From contig CBDFML010000012.1 in the NCBI GenBank assembly GCA_965249645.1, positions 1,240,001 to 1,304,000 of the forward strand: 64,000 bases of DNA, read 5' to 3'. Made by a program: the position numbers and the translations under genes. The notes under the pieces are model-generated. The model had not been told where the DNA came from, ran no database searches, and saw only the letters and a list, made by a program, of their open reading frames with translations. This document shows positions 17,712 through 26,952 of the stretch, in pieces (position 1 is the first letter of the stretch; the number at the start of each line of letters is the position of its first letter). Source of the stretch: CAVOEB01 sp965249645 (GTDB taxonomy: Bacteria > Pseudomonadota > Alphaproteobacteria > UBA828 > JAPUJA01).

Positions 17712-18043
17712 CCGGCGCCGTGGGGTCCGCCGGGCCGGGCGCTTGCCATGTCGTAATCGCGAAACACGTCGGCCACGCGGATGCGATAATCGAGGAAAAC
17801 GCCCGCGCGGCCTTCGGCCTGCGCGGCCTGGTGGTCGGCGCGGGCGTACCACGCCTCGACGGCTTCGCGGTCGCGCCAGAACGAGAGCGAGACGTATTTG
17901 TTCTCGGTCGTCAGGCTCTGGAAGCGTTCGATCGAGACGAACCCGTCGACCCGGTCGAGTTCGGCGCGCAACTCCGCCGCGAGCTCGAAATAACGCTCCG
18001 AGCGTGCCGGATCGGCTGTCACCTCGAAGATAACGGCAATCAT
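17708..18043 (-). CDS. Antibiotic biosynthesis monooxygenase (ABM) family protein
   Basis: A 111-residue single-domain ABM/dimeric alpha-beta-barrel protein: MIAVIFEVTADPARSERYFEL at the N-terminus, then DRVDGFVSIERFQSL and YVSLSFWRDREAVEAWYA, the typical core. Such proteins are small dimeric enzymes or heme/quinone-related monooxygenases; the role here is unknown. It overlaps the end of the convergent GntR gene by four bases and is divergent from the DUF6166 gene. Confidence 0.8.
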   Translation of the reverse strand: MIAVIFEVTADPARSERYFELAAELRAELDRVDGFVSIERFQSLTTENKYVSLSFWRDREAVEAWYARADHQAAQAEGRAGVFLDYRIRVADVFRDYDMASARPGGPHGAG

Positions 18044-18097
18044 CGCACAGGCCCCATATCGTTGCGGTTTGACAAACCGTTCGCATAAGCTAACACA

Positions 18098-18105
18098 GAT
18101 ATATC
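18098..18105. promoter_or_regulatory. GATATATC palindrome in the ABM/DUF6166 divergent gap
   Basis: The 8-bp palindrome GATATATC lies in the 92-bp gap between the divergently transcribed ABM and DUF6166 genes. The same core, extended to TGATATATCA, occurs before the membrane hydroxylase gene about 1 kb away. Weak candidate operator. Confidence 0.25.
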
Positions 18106-18135
18106 AGATGGCGGGCGAGCGGTGAGGACCGGACC

Positions 18136-18441
18136 ATGAAGCATTATACGGGAGATCGGACGATGAACGGGATCCAGGTTCTGGTCGACGGCGAGCTGCT
18201 CGATCCGCGGTTCGATCTCCGGTTGATCGCCAAGAACGGCTTCGAATGGAGCTACGAGGGCGATGAGCCGCGCCAGTTGGCCCTCGCCCTGCTGGCAGAC
18301 CATCTGGGCGACGATGACAGGGCACTGGCCCTGTATGAGGGGTTCATGCGCCGGATCGTCGCGAACTTCGGCAATGAGTGGGAGATGACCGGCGAGGATA
18401 TTGATTTGGCGCTCTCCAATATCGGAGCCGATGCCGCATGA
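18136..18441 (+). CDS. DUF6166 family protein
   Basis: A 101-residue protein beginning MKHYTGDRTMNGIQVLVDG. The features DPRFDLR, GFEWSYEGDEPRQLALALLADHLGDD and ALALYEGF match what is expected of the DUF6166 family of small bacterial proteins of unknown function. There is no signal peptide or membrane helix. It is followed closely by the cysteine dioxygenase gene on the same strand, with a possible overlapping ATG start, so the two are probably one transcript. Confidence 0.7.
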   Translation: MKHYTGDRTMNGIQVLVDGELLDPRFDLRLIAKNGFEWSYEGDEPRQLALALLADHLGDDDRALALYEGFMRRIVANFGNEWEMTGEDIDLALSNIGADAA

Positions 18442-18481
18442 CCGGGTCGGGCCGGAAAAGCCGCAACCAAGCGAGGCCGCT

Positions 18482-19081
18482 GTGAGCAACGAGATTCTTC
18501 GAATCGACCGGCTGCGCGAATTCGTTGCAAGCATGACCCGTCTGGTCGAGCAGGCGGGCGACGACGAGCCGCGCACACTCGCAGACGGCAGAGAGCTGCT
18601 GGGTGCGCTGGTCGCGCGAGACGACTGGCTGCCTGCGAGTTTCGCCCAGCCCCATCTCGAGCACTACCAGCAATTTCTGCTTCATTGCGACGGGCTGGAA
18701 CGGTTCTCGGTCGTGAGCTTCGTCTGGGGGCCGGGCCAGAAGACACCGATCCACGACCACACCGTGTGGGGCATGATCGGCCAGCTCCGCGGCATCGAGC
18801 GGGGCACCAACTTCACCGTCACGGACACCGGATTGGAGCCGGCGGGTGCCGAAATCAGCCGACCCGGCGACGTCGCCACGGTTTCGCCCACGATCGGCGA
18901 CATCCATGAGATCGCAAACGCCAACGAGAACGGGGTGTCCGTCAGTATCCATGTCTACGGCGCGAACATCGGCGCGGTGCGCCGTCACGTTTTCGATCCC
19001 GAGACGGGTGCGCCCAAGACCTTCGTTTCCGGCTACGCCGCGCCCACCCTGCCCAACCTGTGGGATCGCTCGAAGGAATGA
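18482..19081 (+). CDS. Cysteine dioxygenase family protein
   Basis: A 199-residue cupin-fold thiol dioxygenase. The three-histidine iron site is visible as H-x-H in PIHDHTVWGMIGQLRG and the distal His in IGDIHEIANAN; the FVWGPGQKTPIHDH strand is typical. It would oxidise cysteine or a related thiol to a sulfinate. GTG 18482 is preferred because GAGG lies 8 bp upstream; an ATG at 18431 overlapping the DUF6166 stop is an alternative that adds 17 residues. It is followed by a membrane hydroxylase gene. Confidence 0.85.
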   Translation: MSNEILRIDRLREFVASMTRLVEQAGDDEPRTLADGRELLGALVARDDWLPASFAQPHLEHYQQFLLHCDGLERFSVVSFVWGPGQKTPIHDHTVWGMIGQLRGIERGTNFTVTDTGLEPAGAEISRPGDVATVSPTIGDIHEIANANENGVSVSIHVYGANIGAVRRHVFDPETGAPKTFVSGYAAPTLPNLWDRSKE

Positions 19082-19123
19082 ACGGCGTGGAGCCGGCACC
19101 GGTTTGACCGCGTGATCTATGAC

Positions 19124-19133
19124 TGATATATCA
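19124..19133. promoter_or_regulatory. TGATATATCA palindrome before the membrane hydroxylase gene
   Basis: A perfect 10-bp palindrome, 41 bp upstream of the start codon, that shares its core with the site before the DUF6166 gene. It could be an operator, or simply an AT-rich promoter element. Confidence 0.25.
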
Positions 19134-19174
19134 AAAGACCAACAAACCACGACGACGAATAAGGACCACACACC

Positions 19175-19966
19175 ATGACCACCGAACGGCTTCTCGATGC
19201 TCCCGTCATGTCTGAACGCCAGGCAACCTTCCGCAAGGAATACCGCGCCCGAATCGCAGGCTGGTATCGTGGCTGGATGCATGTCGCAGCAATCTATGTG
19301 ATCGGCGGCGGAGCGTTTTACGGCTTCTTCAGCCAGGTCGGCGCGGTCGCCTGGTACGAATATCTCGTCATTCCCGTCGTCGTCGTGCTGACCAGCGTCT
19401 TCGAGTGGGCGATCCACCGCTACATCATGCACCGGCCGCGCAAACCGAAATTGCTGCGCGCGATCTATCGTCGCCACACCCTGATGCACCATCAATTTTT
19501 TACCGTCGACGTGATGAGCTTCGACAATTTTCGCGACCTCAGGGTGGTGTTGTTCCCGCCCTACGCACTTGTCACCTTTATCGTCATGTCCGGAGCGCCG
19601 GCCGCTGCCCTGTGGTTCCTGATCGGGCCGAATGCCGCCTGGTTTCTGCTCGCGTCGACGACGTCGATGTACCTGATCTATGAATTCTTCCACTTCTGCT
19701 GTCACATGCGGGAGAACTGGTTCGTGCGCAACATGCCGTGTGTGAACACCATCCGGCGCCATCACTGGGCCCATCACGCCCAGAACATCATGATGGAGAA
19801 GAACATGAACCTGACCTTCCCCATTGCGGACTGGATGTTCGGCACCTCCGACCTCGACCGCGGGCTGCTGGGTACGCTGTTCAACGGCTACAACACGAAA
19901 TATGTCCGCTCGGACCTGCGTCATACGGAGCGCACGCCGAGCGGTATCGAGCCCGCGCACGCCTGA
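19175..19966 (+). CDS. Fatty acid hydroxylase/sterol desaturase superfamily membrane protein
   Basis: A 263-residue integral membrane di-iron oxygenase candidate. The histidine boxes are HRYIMH, HTLMHH, HFCCH and HHWAHH, in the order and spacing of the superfamily, between hydrophobic helices at about 40-60, 65-80, 130-150 and 155-175. A short alternating start MTTERLLDAPVMSERQ precedes the first helix. It probably hydroxylates or desaturates a lipid or lipid-like substrate at the membrane. It follows the cysteine dioxygenase gene by 93 bp. Confidence 0.8.
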   Translation: MTTERLLDAPVMSERQATFRKEYRARIAGWYRGWMHVAAIYVIGGGAFYGFFSQVGAVAWYEYLVIPVVVVLTSVFEWAIHRYIMHRPRKPKLLRAIYRRHTLMHHQFFTVDVMSFDNFRDLRVVLFPPYALVTFIVMSGAPAAALWFLIGPNAAWFLLASTTSMYLIYEFFHFCCHMRENWFVRNMPCVNTIRRHHWAHHAQNIMMEKNMNLTFPIADWMFGTSDLDRGLLGTLFNGYNTKYVRSDLRHTERTPSGIEPAHA

Positions 19967-20116
19967 GTCGTCATCCGATCAAACGTCGGGCTGGCCGCCG
20001 GGCGCGCCCCGTATCCCCGACAGTTACACGCCGTGCCACTCCCGGGCTTGGCGGAAGCACGCGGGCCGGGAAGGCTGACCCTCTTCGACTGATTCGTATT
20101 CGCAGGGGGAAACAAA

Positions 20117-21556
20117 ATGCCGGAGCAATATCCGCTGATGGTGCCGGGCGCGAACAGCGCCAGCGCCGACATTGAAGTCAATGCGCCTTACGACGGCGCC
20201 CTCATTGCCACCGCCGCAACCGCCGACGAGGCCGCCGCCGAGACGGCCCTGAGCACGGCCCACGGGCTGTTCCGCGACCGCGATGCGTGGCTTGCGCCGT
20301 GGCAACGGGTCGACATCCTTGAACGCACCATCGAAATCATGACCGAGCGGGCCGACTACCTGGCGCTCGAATCCGCGCGCGAGGGCGGCAAACCGCTGGT
20401 CGATTCCCAGCACGAGGTGTCACGTGCCATCGACGGTGTGAAACTTTGCGTCGAGGCGTTGCGCAACCAGGCCGGTTCCGAGATTCCGATGAACATTTCG
20501 CGCTCGTCGGCCAACCGGCTGGCCTTTACCACCCACGAGCCGACCGGCGTCGTGGTGGCGGTGAGCGCGTTCAACCACCCGCTCAACCTGATCATCCATC
20601 AGGTCGGCCCCGCCGTCGCCGCAGGCTGCCCGGTGATCGTCAAACCCGCCGAAATTACGGCGTTGAGCTGTCTGCGTTTCGTGCAGATCTTGCGCGAGGC
20701 CGGTCTGCCCGACGAATGGTGCCAGCCCGTCATCCCTGCCGAGATGTCTATCGCGACCAAGCTGGTGACCGATCCGCGTACCGCGTTCTTCAGCTTTATC
20801 GGCAGCGCCAGGGTCGGCTGGATGCTGCGCGCCCAGCTCGCGCCTGGCGCCCGTTGCGCGCTCGAGCATGGCGGCGTGGCTCCCGTCATCGTTGCAGCGG
20901 ACGCGGACCTCGATGCCAACATGGCAGGCATCGTCAAAGGCGGCTTCTATCATGCGGGTCAGGTCTGCGTGTCGGTCCAGCGGGTCTTTGCCGACCGCAC
21001 GATTGCCGAGGAGGTGGGCGCGCGCCTCGCCGACCTCGCGGGCAAGATGGTGGTCGGCGATCCGACCAAGGCGGACACCGAGGTCGGCCCGCTGATCCGT
21101 CACGCCGAAGCCGATCGTGTCGAGGAATGGGTGCAAGAAGCGGTCGATGGCGGCGCCAAAGTGCTCACCGGCGGCAAACGAATCTCAGATTCCTGCTACC
21201 CGCCCACGGTGCTTTACGACCCGCCCGCGGATGCCAAGGTCAGCACCGGCGAAGTGTTTGGTCCGGTTGTCTGCGTCTACCCCTATGACTCGATCGACGA
21301 GGCGGTCGCCCGGGCCAATAGCCTCGACGTCGCCTTCCAGGCGGCCGTGCTGACCCGCGATATCGATGCTGCAATGCGGGTCCAGCGCCGGCTCGATGCC
21401 TCGGCTGTCATGGTCAACGACCACACCGCCTTCCGGGTCGACTGGATGCCATTCGCGGGCCTGCGCCAATCGGGCCACGGCGTCGGCGGCATTCATCACA
21501 CCGTCGAGGAGATGCAGATCCAAAAGATGCTCGTGTTCAAGTCCGCCGAACTTTAG
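20117..21556 (+). CDS. NAD(P)-dependent aldehyde dehydrogenase
   Basis: A 479-residue ALDH-superfamily enzyme. The catalytic Cys lies in GGFYHAGQVCVSVQRVF, the general-base Glu in ALEHGGVAPVIV, the cofactor segment in AFNHPLNLIIHQVGPAVAAGCPVIVKPAE, described here by its key blocks, and the late FGPVVCVYPY motif is present. It converts an aldehyde to the acid, plausibly in amine or sulfonate catabolism, but the substrate is not evident. A GGGGGAAAC-type ribosome-binding site precedes the ATG. No gene follows for about 590 bp. Confidence 0.88.
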   Translation: MPEQYPLMVPGANSASADIEVNAPYDGALIATAATADEAAAETALSTAHGLFRDRDAWLAPWQRVDILERTIEIMTERADYLALESAREGGKPLVDSQHEVSRAIDGVKLCVEALRNQAGSEIPMNISRSSANRLAFTTHEPTGVVVAVSAFNHPLNLIIHQVGPAVAAGCPVIVKPAEITALSCLRFVQILREAGLPDEWCQPVIPAEMSIATKLVTDPRTAFFSFIGSARVGWMLRAQLAPGARCALEHGGVAPVIVAADADLDANMAGIVKGGFYHAGQVCVSVQRVFADRTIAEEVGARLADLAGKMVVGDPTKADTEVGPLIRHAEADRVEEWVQEAVDGGAKVLTGGKRISDSCYPPTVLYDPPADAKVSTGEVFGPVVCVYPYDSIDEAVARANSLDVAFQAAVLTRDIDAAMRVQRRLDASAVMVNDHTAFRVDWMPFAGLRQSGHGVGGIHHTVEEMQIQKMLVFKSAEL

Positions 21557-22143
21557 GGCCCGCGGCAACGCCGTAAACACGAAACTATAAGAAACGTCGG
21601 CGGGCCCCGGAAAAAAGAGGCCGGGCGGGAGGGGCCACGGCCTTGAGGACGGATGCCGGACCGGGGAGATCCGGCTTGGTCGGAGGGGTATCTGACCAAT
21701 CAGGAACCGGGCGCCCACAGGGGGGCTGGAACGTCCGGTTCATGGCTCCCATCAAACCCCGGCAACATGGCGAAATTATGACCCCAAGGTCAAAAAAATC
21801 AGGCCGGGGCGGGCGGGTGCCTCGGCCTTCGCAGGACCCGGACAATTGGGCAGATCCGGGTGGTCGGAACAAGAAACAAAGCGCAAAATCTGAGTGGTAG
21901 TTTAGCCGCCCGCCGGGTGCGGGCTGTGACGGGCATCACTGTGGTTAAAAAAATCGGCCGGGGCTTAAGACCCCGGCCGAAGCTCTGAGACCGATCATAA
22001 GGACCGGCCCGCAGGGAGGAACAACGAACGAAGGCTTGGTTTTGCCATCGAACCGGGCGAACGAAATTGATCTGGATCAAGTGAGGAAACTTTTTCCTCG
22101 TACTGGAAACGGATCGGCCTCGATCCGGGACGAACAGGCCCGA
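21557..22143. other. Gene-poor gap between aldehyde dehydrogenase and DUF6506 genes
   Basis: This 587-bp stretch holds no gene I can support. It contains a strong minus-strand terminator at 21954-21980 and one short plus-strand frame at 21778-21900 (40 residues, MTPRSKKSGRGGRVPRPSQD at its start) that is very basic and has no clear ribosome-binding site; I do not call it a gene. Confidence 0.5.
21954..21980 (-). terminator. Intrinsic terminator for the DUF6506 transcript
   Basis: A perfect 10-bp stem, TCGGCCGGGG paired with CCCCGGCCGA, with a 7-nt loop; on the minus strand it is followed by seven T residues. It lies about 165 bp past the stop codon of the minus-strand DUF6506 gene. Confidence 0.85.
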
Positions 22144-22446
22144 CTAGCCGGCAAAAATTTCGTAGACGCGATCAATCGATTCGGGGCCATACGCGACGGA
22201 ACCCACCGGCACCGCGTCGTCGATTGCGTCGATCAGCTTTGCCGTCCAGATCGGACCAAAGGCGCCGCACAACTCGATAAGCTGGACGCCGTCCGCAACC
22301 AATCGCCGGGCTGCGTCCATGCCCTGTTCGGGATGGGAAATCCCGATGGTAGTCATCTTGAAGGCAGGTGTCTGCATAACCTGGACGTCCCGCTGGGGAT
22401 CGAAGCCGTCGCCGCGCACGATAAAGCCAAAATTCGTCAATGCCAT
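22144..22446 (-). CDS. DUF6506 family protein
   Basis: A 100-residue protein starting MALTNFGFIVRG after a GGGAGATC ribosome-binding site. The features FDPQRDVQ, VADGVQLIELCGAFGPIWTAKLI and VPVGSVAYGPESI are characteristic of the small conserved family named DUF6506, of unknown function. It lies 16 bp after the SRPBCC gene on the same strand and is probably co-transcribed with it. Confidence 0.7.
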   Translation of the reverse strand: MALTNFGFIVRGDGFDPQRDVQVMQTPAFKMTTIGISHPEQGMDAARRLVADGVQLIELCGAFGPIWTAKLIDAIDDAVPVGSVAYGPESIDRVYEIFAG

Positions 22447-22462
22447 GGTGATCTCCCGCTGG

Positions 22463-22909
22463 TTACGTCCGGCCGGCCAACCCGAGCAACCGGCAGGTCC
22501 CGTCGATGCAATCCTGAACGAACGACTCCACCGCCTCCTGGCCTTGCGCCTCGGAAACTCCCGGAAGCGGCTCGAACTCGGCGGAATAAGAATAAATACA
22601 ACTCGTGCCCGGCTGGTCGTCCTTGATGTGGAGCGTACCCCGATAGCCGATGCCGTAGGCCATACCGTCGACGTTTGTGACGTCTTCGATGATGTAGTGG
22701 AAGGTGCGCTCTGTATCGTCGTAATGGAGCAGGCGCTCAAGCAGATAGCCTGTGCTCCCGGTGGGCATGAGCTTGCGCACCTGTCCGCCCTCGAGCAGCT
22801 CGCTCGCCGCCGTCATGCTGCTGATATCCGGCAGGCAGTTGAAGCGGCCGGCAATGCGCCAGACCTCGTCGCCGGGTCGGGCGAGCTTGCGCGATGTCGA
22901 TGCCTTCAT
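22463..22909 (-). CDS. SRPBCC family protein (polyketide cyclase/lipid-binding fold)
   Basis: A 148-residue START-like protein: VWRIAGRFNCLPDISS at the N-terminus, a hydrophobic-pocket strand pattern in YLLERLLHYDDTERTFHYII and YRGTLHIKDDQPGTSCIYSYSAEFEP, quoted by its key blocks, and a long C-terminal helix (QEAVESFVQDCIDGT). Members bind or transform hydrophobic small molecules. No catalytic residue can be named with confidence. It is divergent from the TPR-glycerophosphotransferase gene. Confidence 0.75.
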   Translation of the reverse strand: MKASTSRKLARPGDEVWRIAGRFNCLPDISSMTAASELLEGGQVRKLMPTGSTGYLLERLLHYDDTERTFHYIIEDVTNVDGMAYGIGYRGTLHIKDDQPGTSCIYSYSAEFEPLPGVSEAQGQEAVESFVQDCIDGTCRLLGLAGRT

Positions 22910-23005
22910 GAAAATCCCCCCACGGATTTCGCTGCGCGAAGGTTATTACAAAGCACGGCGTCGCGCAAGAAATGGATCGGTGGCACGGCAGACGAGGACG
23001 ACAGG

Positions 23006-24585
23006 ATGGTCGTAGACAACGAGGGCGAGCGCGAAAGGCTCTGGCAGCTTGCCCGTAGCTTCGTCGAGCGGGGCGACCGGGCGGGAGCCATTGCCGTGCT
23101 GGAGCAGGCTCTGTCCTCGGCTGAAGGTGCGAACCCGGCGCTCAACAGCGAACTGGCGCGGCTCTGCGTGCAGGAGCGACGACTCGACGACGCCCACAAG
23201 GCGCTCGACTGCGCGCTCGCCGTCGCCCCGGCCGATCCTATCGCACTGAGGCTGCTGGCCCGGGTTCACGATTTACGCGGCGACTACGGCAAGGCGGCGG
23301 ACGCCTACGGCCGGGCTCTCGCGGTCGTGCCCGAGGTCCGGCACTGTGGCGCCTGACCGGCATCGCCCAGCGGCGCGCCGGGCACCCGCAAGACGCCCTC
23401 GTCTCCCTCCAGCGAAGCCTCGATACGGATCCCGATCAGGCCTTCGCCCATTATCACCGCGCTCTCGCCCTCAAGGCCCTCGACCAGCGCGAGGCCGCGC
23501 AGGCCGCACTGCACGCGGCATTGACCCTACGGCCCGCGGACGTCTACATCCAGGCCGCACTGGACAGTCTCGACGCCGCCGGAATGAAATCTACCAAGGG
23601 AGAGATGCGGGTCGGGCTGCACATGAACAAGCCGTTTCACAACGCGTTGCTCCGCCCCTTGTTCGATCGCTTGCGAACCAACCACCCCGCGTTGCTGACC
23701 GCCGACGCCGTGAAGCTATGCGATTTCGCACCGGACGTCGTGCTGGTTTGCGATTCCCAGCCGCGCACGCTGCGCCCCACCCTGCCCGACGCTCGTTTCG
23801 TCTATATTCGGCATGGCATGATCAGCAAGAATCACGGTCTCAGGATCGGCCGATTCGCCGATTACGTTTGCGCATCGAGCCCGGAGATGCATGACCAGTT
23901 CGTCGCCGCCGGTATCCCGGCCGAGCGCATCTGGATCACCGGCTTCGTGCAGACCGATTCGCTGTTTTCAGCGGAGATGACGGCACCGACCATCGAACTG
24001 ACAGCGGGAGCGCACTGCGTGCTGTTCGCGCCGACCTATAATCCTTCGCTCGCGGCGGCGCCGCTCGTCGGTGCCGACGTACACCGACGGATTTGCGGCG
24101 CGCGCAACGACGTGGATCTCGTCATCAAGCCCCATCCAACGAGCTTCACGGAGTCGCCCGAATGGATCGACGGGTGGCGAAAGACCGCGGCCGACGATCC
24201 GCGAGTTCATCTGGTCGACGATCCGGCCGCCGACGTCGGGCGTTGGTTGCAGGCCGCCGACGTACTCGTTTCCGACGTTTCCAGCGTTGCCTTCCAGTTT
24301 CTTGCCCTCGATCGCCCCATCGTTCTGGTGACGAATCCGGCGGCGGCCAGCGACACCTCCCACTACGACCCCGAAGGGATCGAGTGGTGCTGGCGCGACA
24401 TGGCGGAAGATGTGCGCGACGTTGAAAACCTGGCGGACGCCGTCGCCCGCGCGCTCGACGAGCCGGATCGGTTCGCCAAACAGCGGGCCGGATACCGCGA
24501 ACGGCTGTTCGGCCAGCTCACGGACGGACGCAGCGCCGAGCGGATCGTAGAGCGGATCGACGCGCTCGGCGCGGTTCCCTCATGA
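23006..24585 (+). pseudogene. Frameshifted TPR-CDP-glycerol glycerophosphotransferase-like gene
   Basis: The first part (23006 to about 23337) encodes TPR repeats (ERGDRAGAIAVLEQAL, LDDAHKALDCALAVAP, RGDYGKAADAYGRALAVVP) and stops at 23356. The next frame resumes TPR text at 23341 (ALWRLTGIAQRRAG, DALVSLQRSLDTDPDQAF) and runs into a glycerophosphotransferase-like domain (FVYIRHGMISKNHG, LFAPTYNP, VIKPHPTSF, ADVLVSDVSSVAFQFLALDRPIV). One missing base near 23335-23340 explains the shift. The intact protein (about 525 residues) would build a phosphopolyol or capsule-like surface polymer. GAGG precedes the ATG at 23006. The last four bases overlap the IspD-like gene. Confidence 0.7.
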
Positions 24586-25242
24586 CCGCCCTCGTGCCGC
24601 CTCCCTCCGAGGTCTCGGCGCTGTTGCTCGCGGCCGGACGGAGCCAACGATTCGGCACCGCCAAACCCTTTCTCGATTGGCAGGGCCAGCCGTTGCTCGC
24701 CCACGCCGCGGAACGTGTGCAACAATTCGCCGGTGAGATAATCGTCGGCGTGGCGGCGGACGACGAGGCGCGCGCGCGCGATACTTGGTCTGGACGTCGA
24801 GATCGTCAAAGGAGGCACCACGCGTCAGGACACGCTGGGCCGCCTGCTGTCTATGACTCAGCAACGGTTTCTGCTGATCCATGATGTGGCACGGCCGTTC
24901 GCGAGTGCGGCGCTGTTTTCCCGCGTGCTTGCGGAATGTGCCGCGCGCGAAGCGCCGGTGGTGCCCTGCTTGAGCGTCGACGACCGCGACGCCCTCGCGA
25001 TTCTCAAGGAAGGGATCATGACGGACGCCCTGAAACGCGAGGAGGTCGTGCGCCTGCAGACCCCCATGGCCATGCCCCGGGCCGTTCTTCAGCAAGTTTA
25101 CGAAGCGGCGGGCGCGCAGGGCTTCATCGAGGACAGCACGCCCGCCCTGCTGCACCGCACCGGTGTGGCGGTCTGCTTGATCGACGGCGAGCCGAATAAC
25201 CACAAGGTAACCTATCCCGAGGACTGGGCTGCCCACCGGTAA
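24582..25242 (+). pseudogene. Frameshifted IspD/TarI-like cytidylyltransferase gene
   Basis: The first frame gives the nucleotide-binding start VSALLLAAGRSQRFGTAKPF and continues to VGVAADDEARAR. The second frame continues ILGLDVEIVKGGTTRQDTL, FLLIHDVARPF, LQTPMAMPRAVL, NNHKVTYPEDW, completing an IspD-fold protein. The change occurs inside a GC-dinucleotide run at 24768-24780. Because it overlaps a glycerophosphotransferase gene, it is more likely a CDP-polyol (TarI-like) synthase than the isoprenoid enzyme. The slippage-prone run leaves open reversible (phase-variable) switching rather than simple decay. Confidence 0.7.
24768..24780. repeat. GC-dinucleotide run at the frameshift point
   Basis: Thirteen bases of alternating G and C sit exactly where the cytidylyltransferase reading frame changes. 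Such runs are prone to slippage in replication and in sequencing. Confidence 0.7.
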
Positions 25243-25349
25243 CACCGACTTCACGGCCATTTGACACCAAACATAGCATCATGCCGCTAAGCTGACGGCT
25301 GTCGAATTCAAATGCAACCGTTTGGCCTCATCGATCAGGAGCTAGCCGC

Positions 25350-26941
25350 AATTATTCATGACGCCGGGTGGATTTGCCCGAGGCGCGCGTTATCGGCTGG
25401 GTTGACGTCGGGTTTTCGCGTCGGGTTTTCGGGACGGGGTTGTGGGTTGATGGTCGGGGTTCATCGGTCGGCATATGCCGCCTGGTTCATGGGCCTCGAG
25501 CGGCGATGCAGCCGGCCATCGCGACGAGGGCTGGCCGATATGGATAGGATGACGGCAGGGCGATCCTGACTCGGGATTTGAGCTCCTGAATACGCACGGC
25601 GACCTTGAGGAAGGCGCGGCGGATGGTTTCGAACGTCGCTTTGCGCCAGAGGGATTTCCGGGGCGCGGCGTGGCGCAGCTGATGCAGCAGCCAATAGGCG
25701 CCGGCGTGGAGAAAGAGCCGGAACTGGTTGGCTTCCCAGCGGTGGCAGGAGGTGCGGTCGGACTTGGTGTAGAGCTTCATCTCCTTGATCATGTTTTCCA
25801 TTCTGCCGCGGGCGCAATAGACCTTCTCATAGAGCAGCTTGGAGCGGCCGCTCAGGTTGGTGACGATGAAGCGGATGTCGCATCCCTTCGATGTGGCCTC
25901 GACGCGGGCGATGACGGTGCGCATCCGCGACCAGCTTCCGGCCCGGTAGCCGGTGCGGAAGAAGCGGCGCACCTTGTCCTTGTGTGAGCGCACCCGGCGC
26001 ACGGCCGCGTCCTCGCACCAGGGCTGGCCGATCTTGCTCAGCCGGGCATTGCCGGCAAGCCCGAAGATATAGCCGCAGCCCTGGTCTTCGAGCAGGTCCA
26101 TGACCTCGGGCGTGGCGTAATGGCCGTCCCCGCGCACGGCGATCTCGACCCGGGGCCAGTGGCGCCGGATGCGGCGGATGACGTGATCGAGGATACGGGC
26201 CGCCTCCTCTCCGGAGGGCCGCTTGCCGGGGCGCAAGAGCGAGAGCACCGGCTTGCCCGTGGCGGCCTCGAAGATGTGGATGGGCTGGAAGCAGTACGCG
26301 TCGTAATGGGCGTTGAACAGGGCCAGCTGCTGGCCGCCGTGGACGGTATCGGCGGTATCGTCGATGTCGAGGGTGATGCGCTGGGGAACACGCTCGAAGC
26401 TTTCGCAAAACAGATCGATCATGGATAGCCCCATGCGCGCCAACTCGCGCCACGACGGCGCGTTCTCGAGCCTGGACAAGGTCGGCTGCGACATCAGATC
26501 ACGGCCCGTCTCGGCCAGACGCCCACAAGCCAGCTTGAACGCCGGATCGAAGCGCAGAACGTCGAGGTCGTCGCAGTCCTCATAGCCGCAGGCGATGGCG
26601 AACAGGCGCGCCCCGATCATGTCGGCGTAAGAGTGGGTCGTGCTTGCCGGATCGCGTGTGTCGCTCAGGCAACAGGCAAGGCGTGCGGCAAGACCGAGCC
26701 GCCTCTCGATCCCACGCAGCAACAGCACACCACCGTCGGACGACAGCCGGCCGCCGTCGAAACGAGCGCACAGCTCTTTGTTCTCGACCGGTGACAGCCC
26801 GGGTAGGTAGGCGATAGTCTCGTTCATGGTGAGCTGGGTTCTCCCGTTGCCGCGTGATCTGGCTTCAACACCGAAATCATACGGAATCTCAACAGGTTAA
26901 TCCACGCTCACCAACCATCTCACAGCGTGGCGTGAATAATT
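25350..26941 (-). mobile_element. IS1380-family insertion sequence
   Basis: The element contains an intact transposase gene. Candidate ends are AATTATTCATG at 25350-25360 and its near-complement CGTGAATAATT at 26931-26941 (10 of 11 matching), giving about 1.6 kb, the usual IS1380 size. A clean target duplication could not be assigned, so the exact ends may be a few bases further out. The right end stops about 11 bp before the first bufA start codon. Confidence 0.6.
25487..26827 (-). CDS. IS1380 family transposase
   Basis: A 446-residue DDE transposase, full length. Catalytic positions are the first Asp in ITLDIDDTADTVHG, the second in VEIAVRGDGHYATPE, and the Glu in ARGRMENMIKEMK. The N-terminal SSDGGVLLLRGIE segment and the C-terminal RLFLHAGAYWLLHQLR helix are typical of IS1380. 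No lesion is visible, so the element may still be active. Confidence 0.92.
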   Translation of the reverse strand: MNETIAYLPGLSPVENKELCARFDGGRLSSDGGVLLLRGIERRLGLAARLACCLSDTRDPASTTHSYADMIGARLFAIACGYEDCDDLDVLRFDPAFKLACGRLAETGRDLMSQPTLSRLENAPSWRELARMGLSMIDLFCESFERVPQRITLDIDDTADTVHGGQQLALFNAHYDAYCFQPIHIFEAATGKPVLSLLRPGKRPSGEEAARILDHVIRRIRRHWPRVEIAVRGDGHYATPEVMDLLEDQGCGYIFGLAGNARLSKIGQPWCEDAAVRRVRSHKDKVRRFFRTGYRAGSWSRMRTVIARVEATSKGCDIRFIVTNLSGRSKLLYEKVYCARGRMENMIKEMKLYTKSDRTSCHRWEANQFRLFLHAGAYWLLHQLRHAAPRKSLWRKATFETIRRAFLKVAVRIQELKSRVRIALPSSYPYRPALVAMAGCIAARGP

Positions 26942-26952
26942 CGGGCTAACAC

